Origin: Candidatus Paraburkholderia kirkii
Lineage (GTDB): Bacteria; Pseudomonadota; Gammaproteobacteria; Burkholderiales; Burkholderiaceae
Assembly: GCA_001189345.1 (NCBI GenBank)
Contig: LFKV01000014.1
Location: 1-50,952, forward strand
Length of the DNA stretch: 50,952 nt
Reading direction: 5' to 3'
The position numbers were made by a program, and so were the translations under genes. Below, one piece after another: positions 40,559-49,762 of this stretch. Below the pieces are notes generated by a model. That model saw nothing but the letters and a program-made list of their open reading frames with translations. It ran no database searches and had not been told where the DNA came from. The number at the start of each line of letters is the position of its first letter. The first letter of the stretch is position 1.

Positions 40559-40684
40559 GAGCGAACCCTGCGAGTGATACAGACGTCACACGTTACCGGA
40601 GTGTGCGCAAGCGCGCAAACTGCGCCCCGCGGGACCTTGCGCCGCCTATATACTGGAATCAGCGCCTCATGCGAGGAGGACGCC

Positions 40685-40879
40685 ATGACATGCACATACA
40701 TCGACTGCCGCGAATGCCCGAGCGACGTCAAATGCACCGTCGCCCTGAGTGCCGACACCGAGGACGAACTGATGGAAGCGGCCGTGCAGCATGCGGTCAG
40801 CGTTCATCAGCACACGGACACGCCCGAGCTGCGCGCACAACTGAAGACACTCTTCCACGACGGCACCCCGCCCGCCTGA
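40685..40879 (+). CDS. DUF1059-family small protein
   Basis: Intact, 64 residues with AGGAGG before MTCTYIDCRECPSDVKCTVA. Cys-rich start, then DTEDELMEAAVQHAVSVHQH as in DUF1059. Cytosolic, function unknown. It has its own promoter region upstream, divergent from nthA. Confidence 0.85.
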   Translation: MTCTYIDCRECPSDVKCTVALSADTEDELMEAAVQHAVSVHQHTDTPELRAQLKTLFHDGTPPA

Positions 40880-40886
40880 GTGCGCT

Positions 40887-41780
40887 TCAACCCAGCTCGA
40901 AAGTCGTCACGCCGAACACCCGCGCGAGCGGCACGTCGGGTTCCGCTCGCGTGTACATGCGCGCCGTCTCGAACTCGCTCCTCATGTCGTGCTCCATGGC
41001 GAGCGCCACGGCCGCGGAATTGCTTTCGGGGACATCGAGAAACACGCGCTCGCCCGGCACGCCGGACACGAGTGTGCGATAGAGTGCGCGCGCTATCGGA
41101 AGATCGTCGGCGAAAAGCGGCCCGATCTTGTGGCCATTCCGGCGCAATCTGATCGCGGCGAGGCCGCGCACGGCACCGTCATCGAGCGCCGCGCATGCGC
41201 GCGCGTGCGCACGCGGCCGCGACAGCCACGCGCGCAGAAATACGGCGCGTGGGCAGGCGAACATGCGCGCGTCGTAATCGAGCAGACGTTCGAAGGTAAC
41301 GTTCGGCGCATCGGCGATCGCGATGCCATCGGCGAGCTCGTCATCCACGGATGCGACGCCCTCGTAACGCACGTTGCGGTCAGCGAGCGCGAAACCGGAC
41401 TTGCGGTAGTTGGGCTGCTGCGCGAGCACGCCGTCGAGCCCGATGTTGCGCGCGCCGAGATAAGCCATGCCCTCGTTCCACAAGCGTATGCCTAAGCCCT
41501 TGCAGCGCCATTCGGGGCGCACGATATAAAGACCGATGAAGCCGAACGCATCGCCGTATGCGACGGCCGAGATGCAGCCGATCGGCTCGCCATCCCACGT
41601 GCCCATGAAGAAGCCCCGCGGATCGGTGGCGAATAACGACGCGGCATCGTCGAGACCCGGATTCCATCCTTCCGACGCGGCCCATTCGAGCGCCGTTTCG
41701 ACATCGGGCAGCGTCATGCGGCGGATGTCGAAGCGGAAATCGTCGGGTGTCGCGCGGGACGGATCGGAAACGGGTGACAT
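40887..41780 (-). CDS. GNAT-family N-acetyltransferase (two-domain)
   Basis: Intact, 297 residues, start MSPVSDPSRATPDDFRFDIR. The N-terminal GNAT domain shows GFIGLYIVRPEWRCKGLGIR, the acetyl-CoA loop. The C-terminal half with SGVPGERVFLDVPESNSAAV matches the second domain of YitH-like acetyltransferases. Substrate unknown. Confidence 0.88.
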   Translation of the reverse strand: MSPVSDPSRATPDDFRFDIRRMTLPDVETALEWAASEGWNPGLDDAASLFATDPRGFFMGTWDGEPIGCISAVAYGDAFGFIGLYIVRPEWRCKGLGIRLWNEGMAYLGARNIGLDGVLAQQPNYRKSGFALADRNVRYEGVASVDDELADGIAIADAPNVTFERLLDYDARMFACPRAVFLRAWLSRPRAHARACAALDDGAVRGLAAIRLRRNGHKIGPLFADDLPIARALYRTLVSGVPGERVFLDVPESNSAAVALAMEHDMRSEFETARMYTRAEPDVPLARVFGVTTFELG

Positions 41781-41909
41781 GCGGGGCGCCTCGCGAATCG
41801 AAGGTGCGTTCAGTGTCGCGCGTTTCTGGTGCGGGGAAAAGATGCGGAAGAAAGAGATGAATCGAGGGGGATGAAGCGAGGGAAGCAGGCCGGACGTGCG
41901 TCGGCCCGT

Positions 41910-42149
41910 TCAGGAATAGCCTTGACGCCGCTCGCTGCGGCCGAAGCTCTGGCGCGAGCGCCAGTCTTCCGAGCGCAGGACGAATTCGCCGTCCTCGCGC
42001 GCTTCTTCCTCGGAGTTGAAGCCCTCGTCGCTATAAGCGACGACCTTCATTCTGCCTCCCGCCGTCCGTTCGACGGTGATGCCCCAATGCCACCCGCCTT
42101 CCTGATAGAAGACGTGCAGCGTCGGTTTCGACGATGTGGTCAGTTCCAT
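41910..42149 (-). CDS. Small hypothetical protein, 79 residues
   Basis: An open frame MELTTSSKPTLHVFYQEGGW that continues WGITVERTAGGRMKVVAYSD, then an acidic stretch NSEEEAREDGEFVLRSEDW. It looks like the small DUF-type proteins common in Burkholderia, but I cannot name a family. No lesion. Its upstream region holds the GAT repeat. Confidence 0.6.
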   Translation of the reverse strand: MELTTSSKPTLHVFYQEGGWHWGITVERTAGGRMKVVAYSDEGFNSEEEAREDGEFVLRSEDWRSRQSFGRSERRQGYS

Positions 42150-42241
42150 TATGCGGCTCCTTCAAGCTGACGTCCGTAAGGCTTGCTTGCCTCCTCCGAC
42201 GAACGCCCTTGATTACCGGCGTTTGATTATCTATGTCGAGT

Positions 42242-42273
<32 letters not shown>

Positions 42274-42463
42274 CGGAAAAGCGGCTTTTGCCGCCTGTTC
42301 AGAACAGCATACGCAATGCGATGCTGCGTTGCAGCACGCAATTACCCTAGGCATGGCGGGAATGGAACGCGCCTGGAATACGTGACGAAAAATCGCGGCT
42401 GTTGAGCGCAATAGAGCGCGAGATATCGGAGAAACTGGCGCATCGGGGAACGTTGCGCCGGTT

Positions 42464-42971
42464 TCATTCCCCGTCCCAATATCCGAGCGAATCGCCCGCG
42501 CGAAACACGGCGCGCAGACCCTTCACGCCCGGTTCATCGACGAACGAGCACAGCCTGCCGGCCGGTGTCGGGATACTCCACCACTTCGGGCGAAAGCACT
42601 GTGCTGATCGCAAGGTAGCGCAATGCCTGCGTGCCCGTATTGACGATCTGATGTGCCGTTTCGTCATCGCCCGGAGGACAGGCGATCACGTCGCGCGCGC
42701 GGATCGCATGCTTCTCGTTGCCGAGACGCACCTCGCCCTCGCCTTCGATGACGAAGAACATCTCTTCGTTCACGCGATGATGATGAAACGGAAACGCGCG
42801 CTTGCCCGGTTCGAGCACGATGAGGCTGTAGCCGAGTTTTTTCGCGCTGAGCAAGCCGCCGATACGCGCGATGCGCGGCGCATAGCGTTCGGCGGCGGCG
42901 CCCGTCGGCGCGAACTGGGGCGGCAGCGGCTGGGGATCGAGCGTATCGAGATTGACGATGGGCGGTTTCAT
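42464..42971 (-). pseudogene. Cupin-domain protein, C-terminal frameshift
   Basis: Starts MKPPIVNLDTLDPQPLPPQF. The cupin core is LEPGKRAFPFHHHRVNEEMF with three consecutive His, and ARDVIACPPGDDETAHQIVN. Near 42556 the frame is lost after EVVEYPDTGR, and the expected tail SFVDEPGVKGLRAVFRAGDS then YWDGE reads in another frame to 42464. The metal site lies before the break. Confidence 0.82.
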
Positions 42972-43004
42972 GTTTTGCGGTCGAAATGGAATTTCACGCG
43001 TTTG

Positions 43005-43280
43005 TCATTCACTTGTCACGTGAGCGCCGGCGCTCGCGTCCTGTTGACCGAGCCAGGCCACAATCGCGTTGCAGACCCAGTCGGCATCGTCGAGCTCGGT
43101 CTTCTCTCCCGTGGCAAGCCACGTGAACGGCTCGAGCAGCTCGCTCGCCTCGACGGCGAGCGCCGTCGCCAGGTTCTTCGGCGAGTGGAACCGGCCCTAG
43201 TCCCGCTCGTGGACGAACTCGCGCAGCATGTCGCGCATCTGCGCGAGTTCGCCGCCTTCCGGTTGATTCTGTTGCTCCAT
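43005..43280 (-). pseudogene. MazG-like/dCTP pyrophosphatase-type protein, TAG and deletion
   Basis: Starts MEQQNQPEGGELAQMRDMLR. After EFVHERD a TAG (43197-43199) replaces the conserved Trp of RDWxxFHSPKNL, then GRFHSPKNLATALAVEASEL and LLEPFTWL continue. After ELDDA the family's EExxD metal-binding part is missing and an unrelated-looking tail (DWVCNAIVAWLGQQ) follows. House-cleaning nucleotide hydrolase; here inactive. Confidence 0.82.
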
Positions 43281-43514
43281 TCGCATCCTCCGACGTTTAG
43301 TTGCGCGCGCTTCGTAGCTTAACGAGCCGAGCACACCAACCTTGAAGTCCATGCCTGCCCGGTTTTTAACTGACAATATTCCGATCGTAGTTGCGATGCA
43401 ATACATCGAATGATCACTCGATTTCCTGATACTCGCGTCTGAATCTCACCAATAACCCGTAATTTCGCTGTTTCAAGACAATATCTGCCACGTCATGCAA
43501 ACTTCTTACGCCAA

Positions 43515-43543
43515 TTAACTACGACTCATAGAATTGTAGTTAA
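43515..43543. promoter_or_regulatory. Inverted repeat upstream of ndh
   Basis: TTAACTAC and its inverse GTAGTTAA separated by 13 bp, in an A/T-rich leader 68 bp before the ndh start. The 43281-43610 gap has no gene; this is its only clear structure. It resembles a regulator site; no adjacent regulator gene remains. Confidence 0.5.
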
Positions 43544-43610
43544 GAATCGATGCTGGTGCGAACTTCGATTCCCGCCGCATCAATTCAACATCGAACCATG
43601 GAGCATCGAG

Positions 43611-44804
43611 ATGTCCAAGCGCATTCTGGTAGTCGGAGCCGGTTTCGCCGGCATGTGGAGCGCCCTTTCCGCGGCGTGGCTCATCGATCGGCACGGCAGA
43701 ACCGATATCGAGGTCGTGCTGATCGCGCCCGAGATCTGCATGTGCGTCCGCGTCTTTACGAGGAAAACGCCGCAGGCATGAAGGCGCTGCTGCTGCTGCT
43801 GCTGCTGCTGGACATCTTCACGTCCACCGGCGTCGGTTTCATTCAAGGAACGGTGGAGCGCATCCACGTCGAGCGCAATCAGGTCGAAGTGCGCGGCGCC
43901 GACGGCTCGCACTCGAGCCTGAACTACGACCGTCTCGTTCTGGCGGCGGGCAGCCGCCTGTTCCGCCCGCCGATTCCCGGGCTCGCGCAACACGCGTTTA
44001 GCGTGGATCAGGTGGACGAAGCCGCGGCGCTCGAGGCGCACCTCGGGAATCTCGCCGCGCAGCCGGATTCATCCGCGCGCAATACGGTGGTCGTCACGGG
44101 CGGCGGCTTCACGGGCATCGAAACGGCAGCGGAAATGCCGGCCCGTCTGCGCGCGGCGCTGGGCGAGAATGCGGATGTAAAGGTGATCATCGTCGAACGC
44201 AACGAGGAGATCGGGCCGGATCTCGGCGCCGGTCCGCGTCCGGTCATCATCGAGGCGCTCGAATCGCTCGGCGTGTAATGGCGGCTCGGCGCAGCGGTGA
44301 CGTCCGTCGATGCCGGCGGTCTCACGACGTCCGATGGCGAGCGCATCGAAGCCGGCGCCGGCGTGCGCGCTGACCGCGCAGATTCCCGCGGAGCGCGACG
44401 CGCTGGGCCGCCTGCACGTGGACCGCAACCTGCGCGTGCTGGGCGTCGATACGGTCTACGCGACGGGCGATGTCGCCTACGCCGCCACCGACGACGAAGG
44501 CAATCACGCGATGATGTCCTGCCAGCACGCGATGAACCTCGGCCGCTCGGCGGGCCACAACGTCGCGGCGGACCTGCTGGGCACGGAGCCGATTCCGTAC
44601 AGCCAGCCGAAGTACGTGACGTGTCTCGATCTGGGTGCGTGGGGCGCCGTCTATACGGAAGGCTGGGAGCGCGAGGTGAAGATGTCGGGCGCGCGGGCGA
44701 AGGAGCTGAAGACGCGCATCAACACCGAATGGATCTATCCGCCGAGCGCGGAGCGGGCCGAAGCGTTCGCGGCCGCGGACCCGCTGCGTATCTTCGTGGC
44801 CTGA
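43611..44804 (+). pseudogene. Type II NADH dehydrogenase-like flavoprotein, multiple lesions
   Basis: Starts MSKRILVVGAGFAGMWSALS (FAD site). A frame break near 43738 precedes HVRPRLYEENAAGMKA. There, (CTG)8 at 43787-43810 encodes eight leucines in place of the usual residues. The NADH site VVVTGGGFTGIETAAE is normal. A TAA at 44276-44278 follows ALESLGV. A deletion near 44360 removes the conserved segment between ERIEAG and ALTAQIPAERDALGRLHVDR. The C-terminus (GVDTVYATGDVAYAATDDEG) is open to 44804. Confidence 0.88.
43787..43810 (+). repeat. (CTG)8 trinucleotide repeat inside ndh
   Basis: Eight perfect CTG units make an eight-leucine run in a segment where homologues have mixed residues, so the repeat probably expanded by slippage. 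Confidence 0.9.
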
Positions 44805-44816
44805 CGGCGCTCACGC

Positions 44817-45806
44817 TCACGCCGCCGGATACAGTCCAGCGTGCGCGCGTGCAGGCGCGCGAGCCCGAGAAGCGCATCAGTGAACGGCGTCGGCACGCCG
44901 GTCATCGTGCCGAGCTCGCGCACCGAAGCGACGGGCGCGTCGAGCTCGACCGCGACCGCCTTGCCCGCCTGCACATCCTGCAGCATCGACGTCCTCATCG
45001 CGCCGAGCTTGAGCGTCACGGCGTGACGGTCTTCCGGTTCCTGCTCGATACGAATGCCGAAGCGCGCGCCGATTTCCTTCGCTTCCAGCATCACCTTGGT
45101 CACGAAGTCGCGCACGAGATCGTCGCTCAGGATGCGGTCGGTGGTCGCGCCGGTGATCGCGCTGATGGGGTTCATCGTCATGTTGCCCCACAGCTTGAAC
45201 CAGACGTCGCGTTGAATCTGCCGGGACAGCGTGGCATCGAAGCCCGTTTTCGACAACAGCGACACGAGCGATTCGGTGCGGGCGACGGGCGCGCCCGTCG
45301 CCCGCACCGAGAATCAGGCCATTGCCCTGATGATGGCGAATGACGCCCGGCGCTTCCACGAAGCGGCTCGCATGCACGACGCAGCCGACCGTCCGCGCAC
45401 CCGGTATCGCCGCGGCGATGTTGCCGTGCGGATCGACCGACGAGAGGCGCTTGCCGGCGAACGGTTCGCCGAGACAGTCGCAGAACCACCACGGCACGCC
45501 GTTCATCGCGGTCAGCACCGTCGTATCGGCGGAAAGCAGCGGCGCGATATGCGCGGCGACCGATTCCATCGCGGGCGCCTTGACCGCCACGACGACGAGA
45601 TCCTGCACGCCGAGATCCGCCGGCGCGGCGCTCGCCGCGACCTTCACCGCGTGAGTCGCATCCTTCTCGATGAGCCGCAGCCCCTGCTCCCTCACCACGT
45701 CAAGCGTGGCGCCACGCGCGACCACACTCACGTCGCAGCCCGCCCGCGCGAGCTTCACGCCGACCCAGCCGCCGATGGTGCCCGCGCCATATATGCATAC
45801 TTTCAT
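44817..45806 (-). pseudogene. Ketopantoate reductase-family protein (PanE/ApbA), two frameshifts
   Basis: Starts MKVCIYGAGTIGGWVGVKLA (NADP site). The first half is open through LTAMNGVPWWFCDCLGEPFA. A break near 45310 precedes APVARTESLVSLLSKTGFDA, and the C-terminal domain has VWFKLWGNMTMNPISAITGA. A lost C near 44836 changes the native end TLGLYPAA. Several paralogues usually occur in Burkholderia, so the role in pantothenate synthesis is not certain. Confidence 0.85.
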
Positions 45807-46063
45807 CGTCCGGTCCCCGCTCCTGGCAATCAATCGCCTTGCCATTGTAAGAGCGGGACCGGACCGGCACCGCGAAATCGATGCACGATACCCCGGCGAG
45901 CTTCGCGACGGTCAGCAGCATCAGGCCGAACGCGCCCGCCAGCATCACCGCGACGACCGGCAGGAGAACACGACTGCTACCGTCGAATTCATCGCATCTG
46001 CTGCTTGTCGGGATGCGGCCGCGGCTTCTATCGTTGACCTCTCTTCGACAGGCCGCCGCATCC

Positions 46064-47722
46064 ATGTACCGATATACCGAGTTCGACAAATCCTTCGTCA
46101 AGAGCCGGGTCGCGCAATTCCGCGACCAGCTCGAACGCTGGCGGGACGGCCGCCTGAGCGAGGACGAGTTCCGGCCGCTGCGCCTGCAGAACGGCTGGTA
46201 CGTGCAGCGCCATGCGCCGATGCTGCGCGTGGCCGTGCCCTACGGCGAGCTGTCGAGCGCGCAGTTGCGGGTCCTTGCGCGCATCGCCCGCGAATACGAC
46301 GATCCTGACCCCGAGGTCTATCGCGCGGCAAGCCTCGCGCAAGGCAAGCTCGGCACCGAACGCCTGCCGACGCATTGCGCGCACTTCACGACGCGCACCA
46401 ATGTCCAGTTCAACTGGATTCCGCTCGACAAGTCCGCCGACGTCATGGACCTGCTCGCCACCGTCGACATGCACGGCATCCAGACGAACAGTAATTGCAT
46501 CCGCATGCATCCGCAACATTTCCTGTGATGAACGCGCGGGCGTCGCGCCCGACGAAGTCGCCGATCCGCGGCCGTTCGCGGAGATCATGCGGCAATGGAC
46601 GACCCTGCATCCCGAGTTCGCGTTCCTGCCGCGCAAGTTCAAGATCGCGATCACCGGCGCGAGCGAGGACCGCGCGGCGACCGCATGGCACAACGTCGGC
46701 CTGAAGCTCGTGCGCAACGCGGCGGGAGAGCTCGGCTTTCGCGTGAGCGCCGGCGGCGGCATGGGACGCACGCCCGTCATCGCGACGCTCATGCGCGAGT
46801 TCCTGCCGTGGCCGCACGTCATGAACTACATCGAGGCGATCGTGCGCGTGTACAATCGCTACGGTCGCCGCGACAATAAGTAGTACAAGGCGCGCATCAA
46901 GATCCTGATGAAGGCCGAAGGCCCGCGCTACATCGAAGACGTCGACGAGGAGTTTCGGCAGATCGTCGAGCACGACGGCGTGCCGCATCTCATCTCGCAG
47001 GAAGAACTCGAGCGCGTGCGCGCGTCGTTCGTGTCGCCTGCGCTGCATGCGGATCACGATGCATTCGACGAAGCCGGGCTCGACGCGCAAGCCGCGCATC
47101 ATCCGCTCTTCGCGCGCTGGCTGCGGCGCAACGTCGCGCCGCACAAGGACCCGGCGCTGCGCATCGTGACGTTGTCGTTCAAGCGTCTGCTGCAATCGCC
47201 CGGGGGTGCGACCGCGGAGCAGCTCGACATCGTCGCGGATCTCGCCGACCGGTTTTCCGCGGGCGAAGCGCGCGTCACGCACACGCAGAACGTCGTGCTG
47301 CCGTGGGTGCGCGCGAGCCAGCTGCTCGCGCTATGGCAGGCGGCGCGCGCTGCGGGCCTGGCCGATGCGGGCCTGACATCGGCGAAATCGATCTGCATAT
47401 CAGCGGCTGCATCAATTCGTGCGGACATCATCATAGCGGGCACATCGGCGTGCTCGGCGTCGACAAGGACGAACGCGAGTGGTATCAGATCACCCTCGAC
47501 GGCTCGGACGGCAGCGCGGCGAGCGGCGCCCCGCAACCGGGCAGGGTGATCGGACCGTCGTTCAGCGCGGCGGAAGTGCCCGACGTGATCGAGGCGATCC
47601 TCACGACCTATCGCGACACGCGCGAGCGTCACGAACGCTTCGTCGAAACGGTGCGGCGCGTGGGCATCGATCCGTTCAAGGCCGCCGCCAACGCCGCACG
47701 CGCGAATGAGGTGACGGCATGA
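46064..47722 (+). pseudogene. cysI: Nitrite/sulfite reductase (CysI-type), duplications and Fe-S deletion
   Basis: Starts MYRYTEFDKSFVKSRVAQFR. A 10-bp block TGCATCCGCA is duplicated at 46496-46515; removing it restores NCIRNISCDERAG. A GTA triplet is duplicated at 46880-46885, creating an in-frame TAG (46881-46883) in RRDNKYKARIKIL. Near 47370 about 50 residues including the first cysteines of the [4Fe-4S]-siroheme site are deleted, while the second part DLHISGCINSCGHHHSGHIG remains. The gene ends with an ATGA overlap to DUF934. Assimilatory sulfite reduction from this locus is lost. Confidence 0.9.
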
Positions 47723-48096
47723 ACGGCGTCGCTCGGATGCGCATTCTCACGCAGCAGGATCAACACGCGGAAGCGAACCAACACGTCGCGCGCCTCGCCA
47801 ACGACGACGATCCGCTCTCGCTCGGAGATCGATTGGCGACGCTCTCGCGCATCGAGCTTCATTTTCCGCATTTCACCGATGGCCGCGCCTATAGCCAGGC
47901 GTACCTGCTGCGCAGACGGATGGGCTTCAAGGGAGACTTGCGCGCGACCGGCGACGTACTGATCGATCAGTTGGTGCAGATGGAGCGAACGGGATTCTCT
48001 AGCGCGGTATTGAAGGAAAGGGTGGATGCCGCCGACGCCGAACGTCAGTTCGCGCGCTTCCCGCGCTTCTATCAGGACGACCTGACCTCGCGCTGA
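47719..48096 (+). CDS. DUF934-family protein (sulfite reductase partner), shortened
   Basis: Open frame of 125 residues, MNGVARMRILTQQDQHAEAN onwards. The conserved core LSRIELHFPHFTDGRAYSQA and GFKGDLRATGDVLIDQLVQM is intact. Homologues are usually 160-180 residues, so the N-terminal part appears deleted. It is translationally coupled to cysI, as is usual. Confidence 0.75.
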   Translation: MNGVARMRILTQQDQHAEANQHVARLANDDDPLSLGDRLATLSRIELHFPHFTDGRAYSQAYLLRRRMGFKGDLRATGDVLIDQLVQMERTGFSSAVLKERVDAADAERQFARFPRFYQDDLTSR

Positions 48097-48333
48097 GGCG
48101 AATCCGATCGGATCTAGGAGCGCGCACCCGCTTTTCAAGAGCCGCGCCGCGAAAATAAATCGCCCTGAAAACGGGTCTTCGGTATTGAAACGATAGCCTT
48201 CGCACCTACCTTGGATGCAAGGACAGCGGCCACCCGCGCTGTCGTTTCAACTTCCTGCTGCCAGTCTCGCAGGCGTTCGTGGCTCTCGCAAACGAACGTT
48301 CGCCTGGTGGCCGCAACCATCGGAGACTCGACC

Positions 48334-48768
48334 ATGAGTGACTTTTATTTTGGCGGCGACATTTTCTCGGAGCTGGACCGCGTACAACGGCAGATGTCCT
48401 CGCTCTTCGGCAATCTCCCCTCGAGCATTCGTTCGAGCCGCGCGGATGCATTTCCCCAGCTGAATATCGGTAGCACCGACGACACCATTCAGATCGTCGC
48501 GTTCGCGCCGGGTGTCGAGCCTTCGTCGCTCGACGTCACCGTCGACAAGGGCACGCTCACCATCAGCGGCGAGCGCCGTGCGCAACTGGCCGCTGAAGGC
48601 TCGCGCACCTACGCGAAAGAGCGGTTCGTGGGCAGCTTCCGCCGCGTGATCGAGCTGCCGCAGAACGCGGACACCGACAAGGTCGAAGCCCGCTATGAGA
48701 ACGGTACGCTGTCCATCACCATCGGCAAGCGCGAAGCGTCCAAGCCGCGCGCCATCACCATTCAGTAA
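48334..48768 (+). CDS. Hsp20-family small heat-shock protein, first of pair
   Basis: Intact, 144 residues, start MSDFYFGGDIFSELDRVQRQ with CGGAG upstream. The alpha-crystallin domain spans about residues 40-140 (IQIVAFAPGVEPSSLDVTVD, ENGTLSITIGKRE), ending with the ITIQ tail. It has a 240-bp leader after DUF934 in which I see no certain sigma-32 promoter or thermometer. ATP-independent holdase chaperone. Confidence 0.92.
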   Translation: MSDFYFGGDIFSELDRVQRQMSSLFGNLPSSIRSSRADAFPQLNIGSTDDTIQIVAFAPGVEPSSLDVTVDKGTLTISGERRAQLAAEGSRTYAKERFVGSFRRVIELPQNADTDKVEARYENGTLSITIGKREASKPRAITIQ

Positions 48769-48781
48769 GAGGGAGCACACC

Positions 48782-49186
48782 ATGACCGACAACACGCAAG
48801 TCGCCCAGCAAAACCCGAGCGAAGTGGCGCGCAAGAGCGAAGACACGGTGCGCCGGCCGACGGTGACGCCCGCGGTCGATATCGTCGAGGACAGCCACGG
48901 CATCACGCTGTGGGCCGACCTGCCCGGCGTGCCGCGCGAGAAGCTCGACGTGAAGGTGCACGATGCGCGCCTCACCATCGAAGCCGAAGCGGACCTGCCG
49001 GTGCAGGGCGCACTGCGCGTGCACCACGCCGAATTGCGCGCGCCGCGTTTCGCCCACGCCTTCACGGTGAGCGACGACTTCGACACCACGAAGATCGATG
49101 CGAACCTCGCCAACGGCGTGCTCAAGCTGACCATTCCGCGGCGCGAGGAAGCGCGTCCGCGCCGCGTCGAAGTGCGCGCGAGCTGA
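48782..49186 (+). CDS. Hsp20-family small heat-shock protein, second of pair
   Basis: Intact, 134 residues, start MTDNTQVAQQNPSEVARKSE with GAGGGAG upstream, 13 bp after the first Hsp20 gene, so co-transcribed. Alpha-crystallin core DIVEDSHGITLWADLPGVPR and NLANGVLKLTIPRREEA. Such tandem pairs often form mixed oligomers. Both stay intact in a decaying region. Confidence 0.92.
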   Translation: MTDNTQVAQQNPSEVARKSEDTVRRPTVTPAVDIVEDSHGITLWADLPGVPREKLDVKVHDARLTIEAEADLPVQGALRVHHAELRAPRFAHAFTVSDDFDTTKIDANLANGVLKLTIPRREEARPRRVEVRAS

Positions 49187-49249
49187 GCGTCCATGAAGGC
49201 TTGATCGCCGACCCACCTCGAGAAGCTTCGATTCGAACGGCCGCCATTG

Positions 49250-49760
49250 AGTGCGAAGACGACACGCAATGGGACACCGGCATCGCAGCGGAATTCGAAG
49301 CCATCCGAGCACCAGCGCATGTTGCTGCTATCCACCGCGACCTTGCCGTCATGCCGACGCGTAGACGAGGCGTGCCGAGGGCGATGTTCAAGCAGCAGGC
49401 CGTGGCGACGCATCACGCGATACACGCGCTTTGCATTTACTCGCGGTTGAGCCAGCATGTCCCGGCTTCGCCTCAGCAACGCCCAAGCACCTCGGTATCC
49501 ATACGTCGGCGCGTCGCCTAACAACTCATGAAGTTCGGCGACAAGCGCCGTGTCGTCGAGCACGGGCATCTTGCGCCGGTCGACCCAGTCAGTCGGCCGC
49601 TTCGACTTGACTGCGAGATTCGAGCGCGACACCCCCAGGACTTCACAGACCGTCTTCAACGGTCGTCCCCCGGCAGCAATGGTGAGCGCGCAGTCAATTT
49701 TTTTGCTCGACCATACTCCACTGCTTCACGGAGGATTTCTACCTCCATCGTCTTCTTTCC
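49250..49760 (-). mobile_element. IS3-family (IS2-like) remnant: end of OrfA and N-terminal part of OrfB
   Basis: OrfA ends [20 protein letters not shown] then [15 protein letters not shown] and stop. A run of seven A (minus strand, 49698-49704 on plus as T) lets a -1 slip join it to Orf[21 protein letters not shown], then APTYGYRGAWALLRRSRDML and the first catalytic Asp region MRWCSDGFEFRC. The match ends near 49250, before the other catalytic residues. The 5' side is cut by IS630 copy 2. Confidence 0.85.
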
Positions 49761-49762
49761 TA

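Noticed and set aside
45845..46063. Hydrophobic minus-strand stretch (VVAVMLAGAFGLMLLTVAKL) upstream of panE as a membrane gene
   Set aside because: Too short, no start or family match; may be a relic but cannot be supported.
48097..48333. ROSE-type thermometer or sigma-32 promoter before the Hsp20 pair
   Set aside because: A TTGAAA at 48184-48189 is present but no convincing -10 element or anti-Shine-Dalgarno hairpin could be shown.
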